Below, in pieces: positions 21,724 to 32,550 of a DNA stretch of 64,000 nucleotides. Below the pieces are notes generated by a model. The model searched no databases and was not told the origin of the DNA. It saw only the letters and a program-made list of their open reading frames with translations. The position numbers and the translations under genes are program-made. Positions within the stretch are counted from its first letter, which is position 1. Each line of letters begins with the position of its first letter. This DNA is from Prorocentrum cordatum (lineage: Eukaryota; Sar; Dinophyceae; Prorocentrales; Prorocentraceae), in the NCBI GenBank assembly GCA_963575745.1, contig CAUYUJ010018721.1, positions 36,001 through 100,000 of the forward strand. Reading direction: 5' to 3'.

Positions 21724-22640
21724 GTGTCGTCGCGCTGCTCTTCACCATCATGCAACCGCCCGCCACGGTCACAGTCTATGTCGACGACACCTCTTTCGAG
21801 GCCTCTGGATCGGAGCGGATGGTCTGTGACACCATGGTTGGCGCAGTGAGGCACTTCAGCGAACGCCTCGTCGAGGTCGGCGCGGAGTTCAGCCACACGA
21901 AGAGAGTGGTCTTCGCCTCGCGCCGGGAGCGGGCCTTCCGCATTGAATACCAGCTCCGCGGGCTGAAGACGATAGTCGTTGACAATGCCAAGTCGCTGGG
22001 GGGGGAGGCATCCCCTCTGGGCGCTTCCGCAACGCGGCTCTGCTGGCGAAGCGGCTTCTGGACATCAAGATGCGCAAACCGCAGTTTCAAACATGGCGCG
22101 GGTGGATCGGGTCTCGCAGGACGGCCGTGATGCTCCGGACCAGGGGCCTGCGGCTCGCGTGTACGGGCAAGCCAACACGGGAGTCTCTAACACCAGATTC
22201 CAGTACCAGCGCGCTGCAGTTGCAGCAGCCACAGTGCCAGGTGACAGCGGAGAGTTGGACATCACCTTGGTCCTCGCCGAAGGCCATATGCGCGGCAAGG
22301 CTGCCCCAACTTTCGCCGCTCACGAGGCCCCCATCGCCAAGTCGGCCGAGGCAGCGTGGGAGGGCTGGCTGCCCAGGCCCGTCTTGGGCAGACTCGCGCG
22401 TCGATCTCGCTGCCTTGGTGGACTGGCCGTCGCCGTGGGAGGAGGAGGAGGAGGAGGAGGAGGAGGAGGAGGAGGAGGAGGCCCCACCGCTGTCGTTGTG
22501 GCGTCGGCCCTGCGGCTCCACTGGCAGGCACTTTCATATGCCGGGGTGCGCATCGACCGGGGCCAGCGCGTCGATTCCACCAGGGATTCGCCGGCCATGC
22601 CCCGGCGCTTCGTGCAGCAGTCTGTCTGGCGCTGGCGGTG
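21724..22640 (+). pseudogene. LINE reverse transcriptase fragment (motif C onward)
   Basis: TVYVDDTSFEASGSERMV (about 21770-21825) is RT motif C (Y-V-D-D). It is followed by the downstream RT region, with VEVGAEFSHTKRVVFASRRE as the motif D/E area. Beyond a frameshift lie GVSNTRFQYQRAAVAAATVP (about 22170-22230) and, later, APIAKSAEAAWEGWL. These match the thumb and C-terminal region of LINE-type RTs widespread in dinoflagellate genomes; this is family knowledge and was not searched. The upstream RT motifs, endonuclease and 5' end are missing. A GGA tract (22438-22483) interrupts the sequence. Clearly a dead fragment. A protein-like stretch (WIQELVRQGADPEGKLALSL, about 22990-23060) continues on the far side of a MITE-1 insertion. 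Confidence 0.65.
22438..22483. repeat. (GGA)n tract
   Basis: A pure GGA run lying inside the LINE reverse-transcriptase remnant. Confidence 0.9.
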
Positions 22641-22649
22641 GCGACGCAT

Positions 22650-22826
22650 AGTCGGGGGTGGACAAAACCCCCAACAGTGACACGTCGATTCGTGAATTGT
22701 CCGTTTTCGGTTCTCGAGAGGGCGCCGTGGCCGTTATTTTCCAGTCCTGCGCCCGCCAGGTTTGGGCCTCAGGTCGTTTTCACTAGACCACGTTTTACTA
22801 AAGGGAAGTCTGTCCATCCCCGACAT
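22650..22826. mobile_element. MITE-1 copy 2
   Basis: The left end TCGGGGGTGGACAAAACCCC and the right end GTCTGTCCATCCCCGA are inverted repeats. The interior matches the copies at 4262-4390 and 33660-33780 (GACACGTCGATT, CCGTTTTCGGTTC, GTTTTCACTA, GTTTTACTAAAG). It lies within a LINE-derived stretch, so it inserted after that LINE copy. More diverged than copies 1 and 3. Confidence 0.7.
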
Positions 22827-23690
22827 AGAGCGACAACATCGTCTTTTCGGCCGCGGTTCCGGAGGGCGCGGGCTTTTCGCGCAGCCCCTCTTCGAGCTTC
22901 GGGAGGCATGGCGACAGTTGGGTCCCTCCCGAGAAGGGCGCCTTGAGGTCAGCCGACGTGTCCAGCCACAGCGCCCTACCGGCAGAGGGCGGCCTCCGCC
23001 TGGATTCAAGAGTTGGTCCGCCAGGGCGCGGATCCCGAGGGCAAGCTGGCGCTGAGCCTAGCGGGCCTGGCCCTGCTCACAAGAGGCATCGCGCCGTCTC
23101 CGGCCTCTGCCCTAGACCCGCCGCGCAGGAGTCCTTTGAATGGGCAGTCCGGCTAGGACCGCACCCCGTTGTGGGCAGTCGGCATTCACGCCACGGAGCT
23201 GATAGGCTTGCCCATGGCTGCCCAGCCGTTTGACCTCGCGTACTCCTTGAAGGTGGATTGTTCCGCGGTGCTGATCGGAGCGAAGCGGGAGGAGCGCTGG
23301 GCCACCGTTCCTTGCTGAACCCCAACCAGAGAGTGGGGGCCGATCGGCTCTCGAAGCCGACCCAGACTGTGTGACGCGGATGCCGGCCCACCATCCTGCC
23401 ACCAGCCACGTCGACAAAAAGATAGCAACGGCAAGCCCGTGCAGGCCCACGATGTCGCCGCGGCAACGACCTCGTGGACGATCTGGCGCAGCAGATCGCC
23501 CGCCGCGATGCGCTGCCTTGGGCCCAGGTGCAGATGGCCCGCGACGCAGCAGCGCGCCACGGGGAGGCCGCCGTCTGGATCGGGCCTGTCATTGTGTACG
23601 CAACCACTGCCATCTCAATTCGGGTTGACCCAAAAAGAGGGTCCAGCGACAAGGGGATGGTGCAATATCAGTAGTTTTGTGGGGTAGCAA
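22827..23690. other. LINE remnant continuation and unassigned sequence
   Basis: 22960-23100 still translates to retroelement-like sequence. 23120-23650 has protein-like stretches on both strands (minus strand near 23280-23200: STAEQSTFKEYARSNGWAAM; plus strand near 23480: DDLAQQIARRDALPWAQVQM). I cannot choose between them and recognise no family. Confidence 0.35.
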
Positions 23691-25494
23691 TGCATTTAGG
23701 GGCATGTAATACAGTCCAGGGCGCAAGTGTATTGCTGGATTTTCGCGCGCAGTACATTACTTGCATCACAATGCAACACATGTCTCTGGCGCAGTACACT
23801 TGCAATACACTTGCCCCAAATCTATCCCACCACCCCCTTGCAGCTGGACCCCCTTTTGGGTCTCCCGAATCAGCGCGCCGGCGCCCGTGGAGCTGGAGCC
23901 ACGCAGCATCACCACGCACGGAGCTCCGAGGCGGAGCGGCCGCGACGGACCCGCGGCTGCAAGCGGAAGGCCGCGCCCGTGGGCGACTCCCGCGAGCCCG
24001 GCGGCCAGGCGGCGCGGGCCTCCCCGCCGCGTGCCCCGCCGATTTCCGCCAGGGACTCGACTGGTGGTGCGCTTGCTGGGCCGGCTGCATCCATGGCGTC
24101 TGCGGCTTCGTTCCGGCGCCAACCCTGAGATCCGGCGCTCCAAAAAATTGGAGCCGGCGGTTTTGGCAGTTTTCGGCCTCCAGGGGCCCTCGCCGGGCCT
24201 CGGGAGCGACAAGAAACAACTCAGGACGAAAAACCGGTCCCGGGGAAGTGGTCCGGACCTCCTGGGTCCACGCCCCCAAAAATTTGGAGCAGCCGGATAT
24301 TTGGGAAGCGAGGGCCAAAGGGGCCAGAGTGGCCGAGCGCTTGGAGGCTGCCCGCGACAAGCAGCTCCTGGGGGGATGGTTGGCTCGCCGCCCACCGCAG
24401 GCCAGTGCGTCCGCCCCCGCGGCAGACCGCATGGTTGCCTTGCGGGCCCGGATTTCCGCGACGGGGAGGCGTGCTGAGGCGGCGGCGGCCTCCTCGGGGT
24501 GTAACCTTTGAGCCGTGTGACGTGCTGTTGACGTGAGGCCAAGGCTGCACCTCAGATGGGGCCGCAGCGCGTGTTGTCCTAGGTGCCCGTGACCAAACAA
24601 GGAGAGAGGAGTGCACAACAAGAGGCAGGAAGAAAGCAGAATAGGAGGAGGAGGAGGAGGAGAAGGAGGAGAGGGAAAAGGAAGGAACAAGTGGAGAGGG
24701 AGGGACGAGGAATGGGAAGGAAGATGAGGCGGCAAGAGAGAAGCGCACAGAGGAAGGTGGAGTGAGGGAAGGAGAGATACGAGGGAGGAGGGGGAGAAGG
24801 AGGGGTATGATGATGTGGAACAACGAAGGAGGGTGGAACAAGCAGCGGATCTTGGAGACAGGAGAGGGGGATTGAAAAAGGAGGAGGGGACCTGGGAGGG
24901 GCAGGGTGGATAAATGGGAAAAGGGGTCATGGATGAGCATAGCGATGCGGGGAGGGGGGAGGGGCGGGGGAGATGGAGAGAAGAGAGGAGGATAGAGAAG
25001 GGGAGATGGAGTTGGGACGGGGGGGATCGAGGAAACAGGAGCACCGAGGAAGTATTCCGTAGGATGCACGGGCTGGGGCTGGGAGGGCATAGAGGCGATG
25101 CCGCCCCAGGTGAGCGATGCTGCCAGGTAGGGCGTTTCACGTGTGTGAGTTGACCTGTCAGAGTCTGGGGGAGTCGGAGGGAAAAGAGAGTCTACGGCCT
25201 CCGGGAGAGGTAATTAGGGGTGCAAGGAGCGTTGCCACGGGCGCCCTTGAAGGTACCGGCGCTGCTTCGCGATGCCCCCTTGTGCGCTCATGCCCATGCG
25301 GAGGTTCCCTAAACAGCTTGGCTGTGCGGGTTTACATGTTGCTTCTCACGCCCCGTGTGGTGTGCTGCCGGTCCACCGAGATCGGGGGGCTGCTGCCCCA
25401 CATCGTTGGCCCCCGTTGCCCCCGACGTTCCCCCACGCTCGGCTGGGCTTGCTCGGCCCCCTGGGTCGGGGGCCCGCTGTCCCCCATCATTCAA
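23691..25494. other. Unassigned sequence with a purine-rich stretch
   Basis: 23700-23815 has recurring AGTACA and GCAATACACTTG words. 24640-25060 is GGGAGGA-rich and yields polypyrimidine frames on the minus strand. 25365-25480 contains CCGAGATCGGGGG-type words that recur at 25705-25780. No gene was recognised. Confidence 0.4.
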
Positions 25495-25655
25495 GAGGGA
25501 ACCGCACACAGACGCAAATACTCGTGGATTCCCACGAAAAAAAGGGAAATTGGAAGTGGGGGGGAAGACAGAAGTCCAGAACTTATGGGAAAAAATAGGG
25601 AATCCTGAGATTTGTGGTTATCTATTTGTGTGTCTTTGGTGCCCCATCCATCGTT
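25495..25655. repeat. Dispersed repeat of about 150 bp, copy 2
   Basis: Colinear with 5495-5660: CACACAGACGCAAATA, GGGGGAAGACAGAAG, TAGGGAATCCTGAGA and TATTTGTGTGTCTTTGG occur in the same order and spacing. Confidence 0.65.
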
Positions 25656-26938
25656 GCCTACAGTTGCTTCCCATCGATTCCCCCCGCCCGGTGAGGCCGC
25701 TGTGCCCCCGAGATCGGGGGCCTTTTTGCCCCACAGCGTTGTCCACAGTTGACCCCAATCGTTCGCCCCCGTTGGCCCCTATCATGCAGTGGCGAAGCGT
25801 CCTGGCTTGCCTATAGGCCCACCAGAAAATATTCTAAGAACTTGTTGTGGTTTGCACGACGTGTTCTTCCAACGCTTCTGGCTGAGACTGTTTTGTTTTA
25901 ACACACTGGGCCTATGTTCTAAGAGCATTGTTTTTGTTTTTTCGAATGTTTGGGATTGTGTAAAGCTGTCGCAAGGGTGCAGGGCTATCAAGGACGCGCA
26001 CTCAGCGCGGTGTTGTTCCCTCTCCCCTCGCCTTTTCTCTTCCCTTGTCCTCGTCCTCCCTGGTCCTCGTCTCGGCTGTGTCGTGCGATTGTACAGGCAA
26101 TGTGGTTATGTTCGCACTGGCAGTTGATGTGTGAGGTGTGCGAGGCTCGTCGGAGGGCGTCCGTCCTCCGTTGCGAAAGATGTTCGGACAGACTGGAGGC
26201 ATCATGGCTCAAGGCCGCAACTGTCCCCTGACCGCGACCCGGAGCCTGGAGAGGCTGGTCTCGCCCCCGCGCACACGAGAGGAGGCAGGCGTGCACTGGC
26301 GGTGTCCGTGACGCTGGACCCGTGAGAGTCCTCACCACTCCTGCCTGGAGCAGGCAAAGGCTCCTGCGGGAGCGTCCTCTCATCAGTGGCGTGTCGAAGC
26401 CTGGGCTCGAGTGCGCATGCGCTTCCCTGAGGTTGCCCACCAGGGTTGAGAAGGTCATATGTCCGCAGCGACTGGAGGCGTCGCGGCCACAGGCCGCTGC
26501 TGCATCCTGACCGCAGCCCGGAGCGTGGAGAAGCGGGCCTCGCCCCCGCGGGGCTCTCCCCGTCCGTTCTCTGCTGCTGCTCTACTCGCTCTGCTTCCTC
26601 GTCCTCGCTGTTGTTGCCTCCCCCCTCGCTCTGTCTCCCGTGCATCTGCCTCCTTGGCTCTGCGTCTCTCCGCGGACTCCTGCTCGCCGTCCGCTCTCTT
26701 CCCCGTCTGCTCCTCTTCTTCCAGAGGTGCCCTGGTTCTTCTCGCGTGCCGTCCCCGGCCTGCCCGGCGGCCGCCGGCCTCGCGGCGCGGAGCCGGCTGT
26801 GCGCCGGTGGTGTGGGCAACGAGACCCCGCCCCTCGCTGCGCCCTCTGGCCCCGGCGCTCCGCCCCGTGCCGCGAGACGTCCCTCGCCCTGGGCGGCACG
26901 CGAGCGACGAGACCGTGGACCGTGGGCGCACGGCGCCC
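25656..26938. other. Unassigned sequence with a local duplication
   Basis: Segments of about 100 bp at about 26180-26270 and 26460-26555 resemble each other (GACTGGAGGC..., then GACCGC..CCCGGAGC.TGGAGA, then CTCGCCCCCGCG), about 280 bp apart. No gene was recognised. Confidence 0.45.
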
Positions 26939-27105
26939 GAGGAGGAGGAGGAGGAGGAGGAGGAGGAGGAGGAGGAGGAGGAGGAGGAGGAGGAGGAGGA
27001 GGAGGAGGAGAGGAGGAGGAGGAGGAGGAGGGGGGGGGGGAGGAGGAGGAGGAAAGGAGGAAAGGAGGAGGAGGAGGAGGAGGAGGAGGAGGAGGAGGAG
27101 GAGGA
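26939..27105. repeat. (GGA)n tract
   Basis: About 165 bp of GGA with short G-run interruptions. Confidence 0.95.
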
Positions 27106-27250
27106 GCTCCGCTGCACCGTGCACCCGGTCGCCTCGGTGCCCACGCTGCGGCGGGCGGGCGGTCGCCTCGGCGAGCCCTGCGTCCGCTCCCGCGCTGCGG
27201 GGCCGCCCTCCGCCGCTCGCTCGTGGCCTTCCTGCGTTCGTGGAGAGACG

Positions 27251-27703
27251 CGAGGAGGAGGAGGGAGACGCGAGGAGGAGGAGGAGGAGGAGGAGGAGGA
27301 GGAGGAGGAGGCGGAGGAGGAGGAGGAGGAGGAGGCGGAGAAGAGGAGGAGGAGGAGGAGGAGGAGGAGGAGGCGGAGGCGGAGGCGGAGGCGGATGCGG
27401 AAGGCTGGCGGCGACTGGCACCAAGGTGTGCGCTCGATTGCCAGCTGCCGCCGCTGCTTGATCAGGGGGGCTCTGCGCCCCCGGGTCGAGGGAAACAGGG
27501 GCGCTCGGCCTCTGCGGCTCCCCCGTGGAGCGAACGTCCTCTGCTCGCTCCGCCTCCTCCTCCGCCTCCTCCCTCCTCCTCTCCTCCTCCTCTCCTCTCC
27601 TCCTCCTCTCCTCCTCCTCCTCCTCCTCCTCCTCTCCTCCTCCTCCTCCTCCTCTCCTCCTCCTCCTCCTCTCCTCCTCTCCTCCTCCTCCTCCTCCTCC
27701 GCG
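27251..27703. repeat. (GGA)n then (TCC)n tracts, inverted
   Basis: A GGA/GGC run (27251-27400) is followed, after about 145 bp, by a complementary TCC run (27544-27703). The pair could form a long imperfect hairpin. Homopurine and homopyrimidine frames on both strands are artefacts. Confidence 0.95.
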
Positions 27704-27815
27704 CGGGGTGCAGTCCGCCGTGCTGCGCCCCAGCTCGCGGCCACCTTGTCTGCTGATGCGTGTCCTCGGGGAGGGGGGGGGGGCGGCTTTGCGGGCCCCA
27801 CCTGCGAAGCCGTTG

Positions 27816-27992
27816 CCAATTTTGAGGCTTGAGGCTCCTAAGCGGTACGGATGTCTCACGCGGAGCCGCCCTGCCCGCCCTTCCGACTGGCCTCGGGGTG
27901 CGACAGGGAGGAGTCATCCACAAGGGAAAGAAGTGGAGGAGGAGGAGGAGGAGGAGGAGGAGGAGGAGGAGGAGTAGGAGGAGGAGGAGGGA
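27816..27992. repeat. Composite repeat, 3' part (copy III)
   Basis: Matches the last block of the composite repeats at 30880-31022 and 38460-38652: a TTGAGGCT/TTTAGGCT start, a CCGCCCT...CGACTGGC.TCGGGGTGCGACA core, then GGGAAAGAAGTGGAGGAGG leading into a GGA tract (27935-27992). Confidence 0.65.
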
Positions 27993-27995
27993 GAA

Positions 27996-28147
27996 AGGGC
28001 TTGTCCCTCTACAGGAAAAATATGCAAAAATAGTAAAAACATGCTGTGGGAACGATTTTCTGACCATGTCTGACTATGTTGGAGCATGTTTGGGGTACTC
28101 TTGATTTTCGTCCAAAATCCGCCTGTAGGGGGGCATGCCCGACCTAG
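27996..28147. mobile_element. MITE-2 copy B (diverged)
   Basis: The left end AAGGGCTTGTCCCTCTACAGG (minus its last base) and the right end CCTGTAGGGGGGCATGCCC are inverted repeats. The AT-rich centre resembles copies A and C (AATATGCAAAAATAGTAAA; TCCAAAATCC near the right end). It begins directly after a GGA tract. Non-autonomous. Confidence 0.7.
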
Positions 28148-28891
28148 ACCTACGGAGAAGCGGCCCAGGGGATGGAGCCACGAGCTCCGGAGGCCCGCGC
28201 TGTGAGCAAGCACGGACGCCGGAGCAACGCGCAAGCGCCGGGGGTGCGAGCATCCACCAGCCATGCTTTGACCAGGCATTCCCGGGAAGTTGCGCCTGAT
28301 GTGGCCAGCCAGGGCGAGAGTTGGATACGGGTGTGGCCGCACGTCGTGCGAGCGTTCGGCCCTCGTATATGGCCAGTTGCACCAACAGCCCAGCACGCGT
28401 ATCCAACGCGTGACCTCCGCATGTCGCAAGCGTGAATCAGCCCTGCGCGTGTGCAACTGTATGCGTGGGCGTATGTGTGCCACTCGCCAGACTACCTCCC
28501 AGGGCGCACCACCATCCAAGGCATTGTCGATCGTGGGAGCTTTCAACTGTTTTCCTGCACGTCTACGTGATACTTCTTGCATTGATGCCATCGCATGCTC
28601 GTCTCGTCGTTTGCTTCTCGAGCCTTCATCTTCCTGCACGCTCGCCTTGCCGTTCCCCTCCTCCACCAACCCGGAACTTCACGGCTTCGGCTTGAGCGCG
28701 GTCGCTTCTCGCCCGGATCCTGTCTACGCTTTTGTTGAGTGCTAGTATACTCTGCGATCGTTTTGCACATTGCTAGAGAAGGGCGCAACCGCACGCTTTG
28801 CTCCGCTGCTAGACTTAATTGCTTTGCCTCGTCGCCGCGCGCGGGGCCGCTACCGTCCAAAAGTGTGTGTGTGTGTGGATGAGCTGAGCCA
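28148..28891. other. Upstream region of the ceramide synthase gene
   Basis: About 740 bp of non-repetitive sequence, with a (GT)n run at 28862-28877 just before the gene's first ATG. No TATA-type or other promoter motif can be recognised, and no DinoSL relic is present. Dinoflagellate mRNAs normally gain their 5' end by trans-splicing at an AG acceptor, which could be any of several AGs here. Confidence 0.4.
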
Positions 28892-29953
28892 ATGCCATTT
28901 GATAGTTTTGGAGGGCCTGGCCAGGTCACGTTTGCTTGCTTACGCCTGCCTCCTGTTGTGAGTGGGGGTGCGACCATGACTTTCGTGGCCCAGGCCTGCT
29001 GTTCAGTTCAATCCCCACCGCGCGACACTCGGTCCCATTTCGGTGGCCTCGGCGCGCAGGGTCTCATGGCCGCCTCAGCGCTCGTCCCAGCCGCGACGAG
29101 CTTCCTCGCGGATGTCGGGCAGCTTCTCAACGTCGTGCAAGGGGGAAGTGTGAGCGGAGACCTCGTGCCCGTCGAAGTCTCCCTCGGACAGCCAGAGACT
29201 CTGCTTCCCATGGCGCTGGCCACCACGATGGCCTTCTTCTACCTCCAGGCCATCGAGGCCGTGGGCAGCGCGGCGGCGGCCGCGCTCCGAGTTGGCAGCG
29301 ACCTGGACCCGCGGAGGCGGCCGAGGAAGCGCGAGAGGTTCTGCACCGCGTGGGGCGAGGCGGTGTATTTTGCGGTCCAGATCTTCGTGAACTACCGCCT
29401 TTTCAGCGGCGCCAGCTGGTTCTGGCCCTCCGGCTGGGAGGCCCTGATGGCGGACGCTGGCACGGCAGTGCCCACGGGTGGCGCGGCGGCGCCGCCGTAC
29501 CACTGCGCCCGCGAGATGCGGACCTATTACGTGCTCGAGTTCGGTTGGTACTCGATGTGCCTGGTTGTGCTCTTCTTCAAGAGGCGCAGGTCTGACTTTC
29601 TCGAGATGCTCGCGCACCACGTCATCACCTCAGTGCTGATATTTACGTCCTATTCCTGCGGCTACCTTCGCATCGGCATCGTCGTGATGAACCTGCACAA
29701 CCTGTTTGACCCGTTCCTGAACGTTGCGAAGTGCTGCCACTACGCCTTCAAGGGCCCGCTGCACGCCCTCGCCGACGTCAGTTTCGGGCTCGGCGCGGTG
29801 GTGTTCCTGGCCTCCAGGTTGGTCTTGTACCCAGTCGTGATCTATCACGCTTGGTTCTACACCATTGCATTTCCCGGGGCGGACCCCATCTGGGATGCCA
29901 CTGTCGATCAATGGGCCTGCAAGATGCTGCTGTGCATGCTCTATCCTATCCAG
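28892..29953 (+). CDS. Ceramide synthase (LAG1/TLC family), exon 1
   Basis: Encodes an ER multi-pass membrane protein that N-acylates sphingoid bases with acyl-CoA to make ceramide. The Lag1 motif spans about residues 230-284: RRRSDFLEMLAHHVITSVLI, then SY.....RIG....NLHNLFD.FLNVAK. The HH pair at 242-243 is intact. The usual HD of the LHD motif is LHN here, and the usual E of LE..AK is N. Hydrophobic segments lie at about 104-124, 154-178, 212-229, 241-254, 259-270, 294-322 and 344-355. The first ATG (28892) is used; residue 29 (28976) is an alternative start. The homologous sequence stops after MLLCMLYPIQ (29953), inside the last membrane helix. The rest of that helix and the tail are at 33226-33396, so an intron lies between. 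Translation beyond 29953 is intron read-through. Confidence 0.85.
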
Positions 29954-30169
29954 CTGCCTGCGGCAGGTCCCGCCACCGTGGCAGCCCAGCACTCGGGTGT
30001 CGACTGTTCCAGGGGTGCCCAGGATGCCGTAATTTGTGATACTTCGTGTCCCGAGACTTTGTAGGGATCCATAACATTTGACTCAGTCTTCCGCGTCGTG
30101 TCGTCGTTTTTTTTTTCTTCTCGTCCTCGTCGACTTCCTCCATTTCTTCCATCCTCTCTGGGGTATCTG

Positions 30170-30285
30170 CTGGGCAGTCTCGGTGGCCCCTTGGGCCACT
30201 TTGGACCGTCTTGGAACCCTCTTGGGCCGTCTGGGGACTCTCTTGGATCTTCTTGGGGTCCTCTTGGGTTCCTTGGAGGAAGAGG
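30170..30285. repeat. Dispersed minisatellite, TCTTGGGCCG words
   Basis: TGGGCCACTTTGGACCGTCT-type words. The phrase CTCTTGGATCTTCTTGGGGT at about 30239 recurs exactly at about 32106. Confidence 0.7.
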
Positions 30286-30289
30286 AGCA

Positions 30290-31022
30290 GGAGAAGAACC
30301 AGTGTAAACCCAAGAGTCATCAACGATGTTGGAATCAACCCTCCAAGCTCGCTCCTCATAGGCCCCTACAAAGGTTTATGTCCATGGAGGGAACTGCCCC
30401 GTTGGAGGACAACCGTTTGAAGACCCCGAAGCTTGCCAACACATTGTTCTCGGAATTCAAACGCCACGGATCAACCTCACTGTTGCGTCTTGACGATCCT
30501 GAATCGTGCCAGGGAGCCATTTCTGGGACTTCAACACAGCGAACCGACGTAACTGTTGCACCCACATAATGTTGAATCCGTTCAAAACAATGTTGTTGGT
30601 ACGTTGGTGATGGGAGCCCGTGAAACTCTTGCAGATGTTAGAAAAGAACGCGCGCGGAGTTTTTAGGCGAGAGCCACATTTTGAAAAGGAGCCGCCCTCA
30701 ATCGGTGAAACTCTGGCAAATGTTCACAACGAATGTGCGCGGTGCGAAGGCGAGAGCCACAGTTTGGAAACGGGTCGCCGTCATTCCGCGAAGCTCTTGC
30801 AATGTTTTAAGACGAACGTGCACCGCGCTACGGCGAGAGCCACGTTTTGAAGACGACCCGCCCTCCATCTGTGAAGCAGTTGTCAATATTTAGGCTCCAG
30901 AGTCATGCATGGAAAAGGAATTCTGAGTCGAAACGCCCGGCCCGCCCTAAAAACTGGCGCCGGGGTGCGACATGGAGAAGTGGTTTTCAAGGGAATGGAG
31001 GAGGAGGAGGAGGAGGAGGAGG
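30290..31022. repeat. Composite dispersed repeat, copy I
   Basis: Three blocks in fixed order. Block 1 (30293-30610) starts with CCAGTGTAAA and includes GGAACTGCCCCGTTGGA and CTGTTGCGTCTTGACGATCC. Block 2 (30615-30880) has about 80-bp tandem units containing GCGAGAGCCACATTTTGAA and TGTGAA(A/G)C..TTGCAA. Block 3 (30880-31000) ends GGGAATGGAGGAGG and runs into a GGA tract. The same order and ending are seen at 37407-38652, and block 3 alone at 27816-27992. No coding sequence. Confidence 0.75.
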
Positions 31023-31192
31023 ACTGTGGTGTAGTACAGATGCCCTTAAGGATAGGCATAACCTGTTACTCTTTTTACGGAGCGTAGCTGCTGATGTCGG
31101 GGATCGGCCTGGGCGTAACGCAACAAACCCCGAACGGATCAAGCTAAGAAAGTTCGGGGTCCACCCCGCATCGGGGCCACTGGAATTCCTAG

Positions 31193-31416
31193 CGAGGAGG
31201 AGGAGGAGGAGGAGGAGGAGGAGGAGGAGGAGGAGGAGGAGGAGGAGGAGGAGGAGGAGGAGGAGGAGGAGGAGGAGGAGGAGGAAGAGAGAAAGAGAGA
31301 GAGAGAGAGAAGGAGGAGGAGGAGGAGGAGCAGGATCAGGAGTATCAGGAGGAGGAGGAGGGGGAGGGGGAGGAGGATGAAGAGGAGGAGGAGGAGGAGG
31401 AGGAGGAGGAGGAGGA
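31193..31416. repeat. (GGA)n tract with a GA core
   Basis: About 220 bp of GGA interrupted by a (GA)n run near 31292-31310 and by CAGGATCAGGAGTATCAGG. Confidence 0.95.
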
Positions 31417-32058
31417 GGGCCCCGAGGGGGCCCCTCCCGTAGGGGAGGGGTCGGGACCCTAGGGTCCTCCTGGCGCAGGCGGGGAGCGCCGGGCCCGAGG
31501 GGCGAAAAGCCCCCGCACCCCCCGGGGGACGCCGCCAAAGCGCGGTTTCCTTCCCCCGGGGGGGGTCGCCAGATCCCGTGGCCTCCCCCAGGGCGGTGCT
31601 GGGTCCCCCCCAGCGCTCGCCGCCCTGGGGCGGGATCGGCGGCTCGTCTCTGTCGTGTCGTTCGTCCGTGTCGTGTCGTTCGTGTCGTGTCGTCCGTTGC
31701 GTCCCCCCGTCGTGTCGCGTCGTGTCGTGTCGCCCCCTTTTGGTTCGGTCCCGGGGGTCCCTGGGCCCGAAACCGCGGCCACCTATGGAGTAGGTGGTGG
31801 GTCGGTGGGCGTCGGAGCTCGTGCTCTGGCGCCCCCTACCCCGACCAGGGAGGCGGAGCACGGTCTCCTTGGCTCCCTGGTCGCGCCTGGGCACGCCACG
31901 GGGGCACGGCCCCGACGGTGGCGCTGCCCTGAAGCGCGGTGCGGTTGTGCCGCGCGACGGGGCTTCGGGAGTGGGCGGGCGTTTGAAGGCCCCCCTCCCG
32001 AGGCACAGCGAAGGTGATGTGCGGCCCAGAGGCCCGTCCCCGTGCGCACCCCAGTCAA
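31417..32058. other. G/C-run-rich intronic sequence
   Basis: Contains a small hairpin (CCCCTCCC/GGGGAGGGG, 31434-31454), G runs near 31556, and a GTCGTGTCGT pentamer-rich patch (31655-31735). No gene was recognised. Confidence 0.5.
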
Positions 32059-32335
32059 AAGAGGAGGAGGAGGAGGAGGAGGTGGAGGAGGAGGAGGAGG
32101 GGGCTCTCTTGGATCTTCTTGGGGTCCTCTTGGCTGTCCGTGGGGTCTCTCGCGGCCGGCGCGCGGCCTGTCCTTCTGCCGTCGCTCGGGCCGCCGAGGG
32201 GCCCCAGTTACAGGGCCGTCCCTGGGCCCCTGCCGGAGGTCCTCGCGGGCCAGCGCGGGGGCTTCTCTCGGGACCGTCCTGGGCCGTCCAGGGCTCTGTG
32301 GGCCGTCTTGAGGCCGTCTTGAACCGAGCATGTTC
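32059..32335. repeat. GGA tract plus TCTTGGGG minisatellite
   Basis: GGA/GGT run (32059-32100) followed by CTCTTGGATCTTCTTGGGGT words shared with 30239, then degenerate GGGCCGTC words to 32335. Confidence 0.65.
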
Positions 32336-32550
32336 TCTGGGAGGAGGGCAAAGGGTGAAGTCTGCAGTGCCGTTTCGATTTGTTCTGTGAGGCTCCAACC
32401 CGCACCAGGCGAGGCACGACACGAGATGATGTTCGAGGTGCGAGCGCCCGTATGGAGTGCACCCCGAGCCCTCCACCCAAAGACACTGCACAGTTGAAGG
32501 ATGACTGGGCGATTTGGGGGCCCTCTCGTGTCGCAGGCCCAGAGGTTGAC

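Noticed and set aside
26446-27859. Several 400-codon frames on both strands
   Set aside because: Dominated by inverted GGA and TCC tracts. The flanking parts show no domain.
29954-30064. Last 37 codons of the frame that carries ceramide synthase exon 1
   Set aside because: Homology stops inside the last helix and its true continuation is at 33226-33396. These codons are intron read-through.
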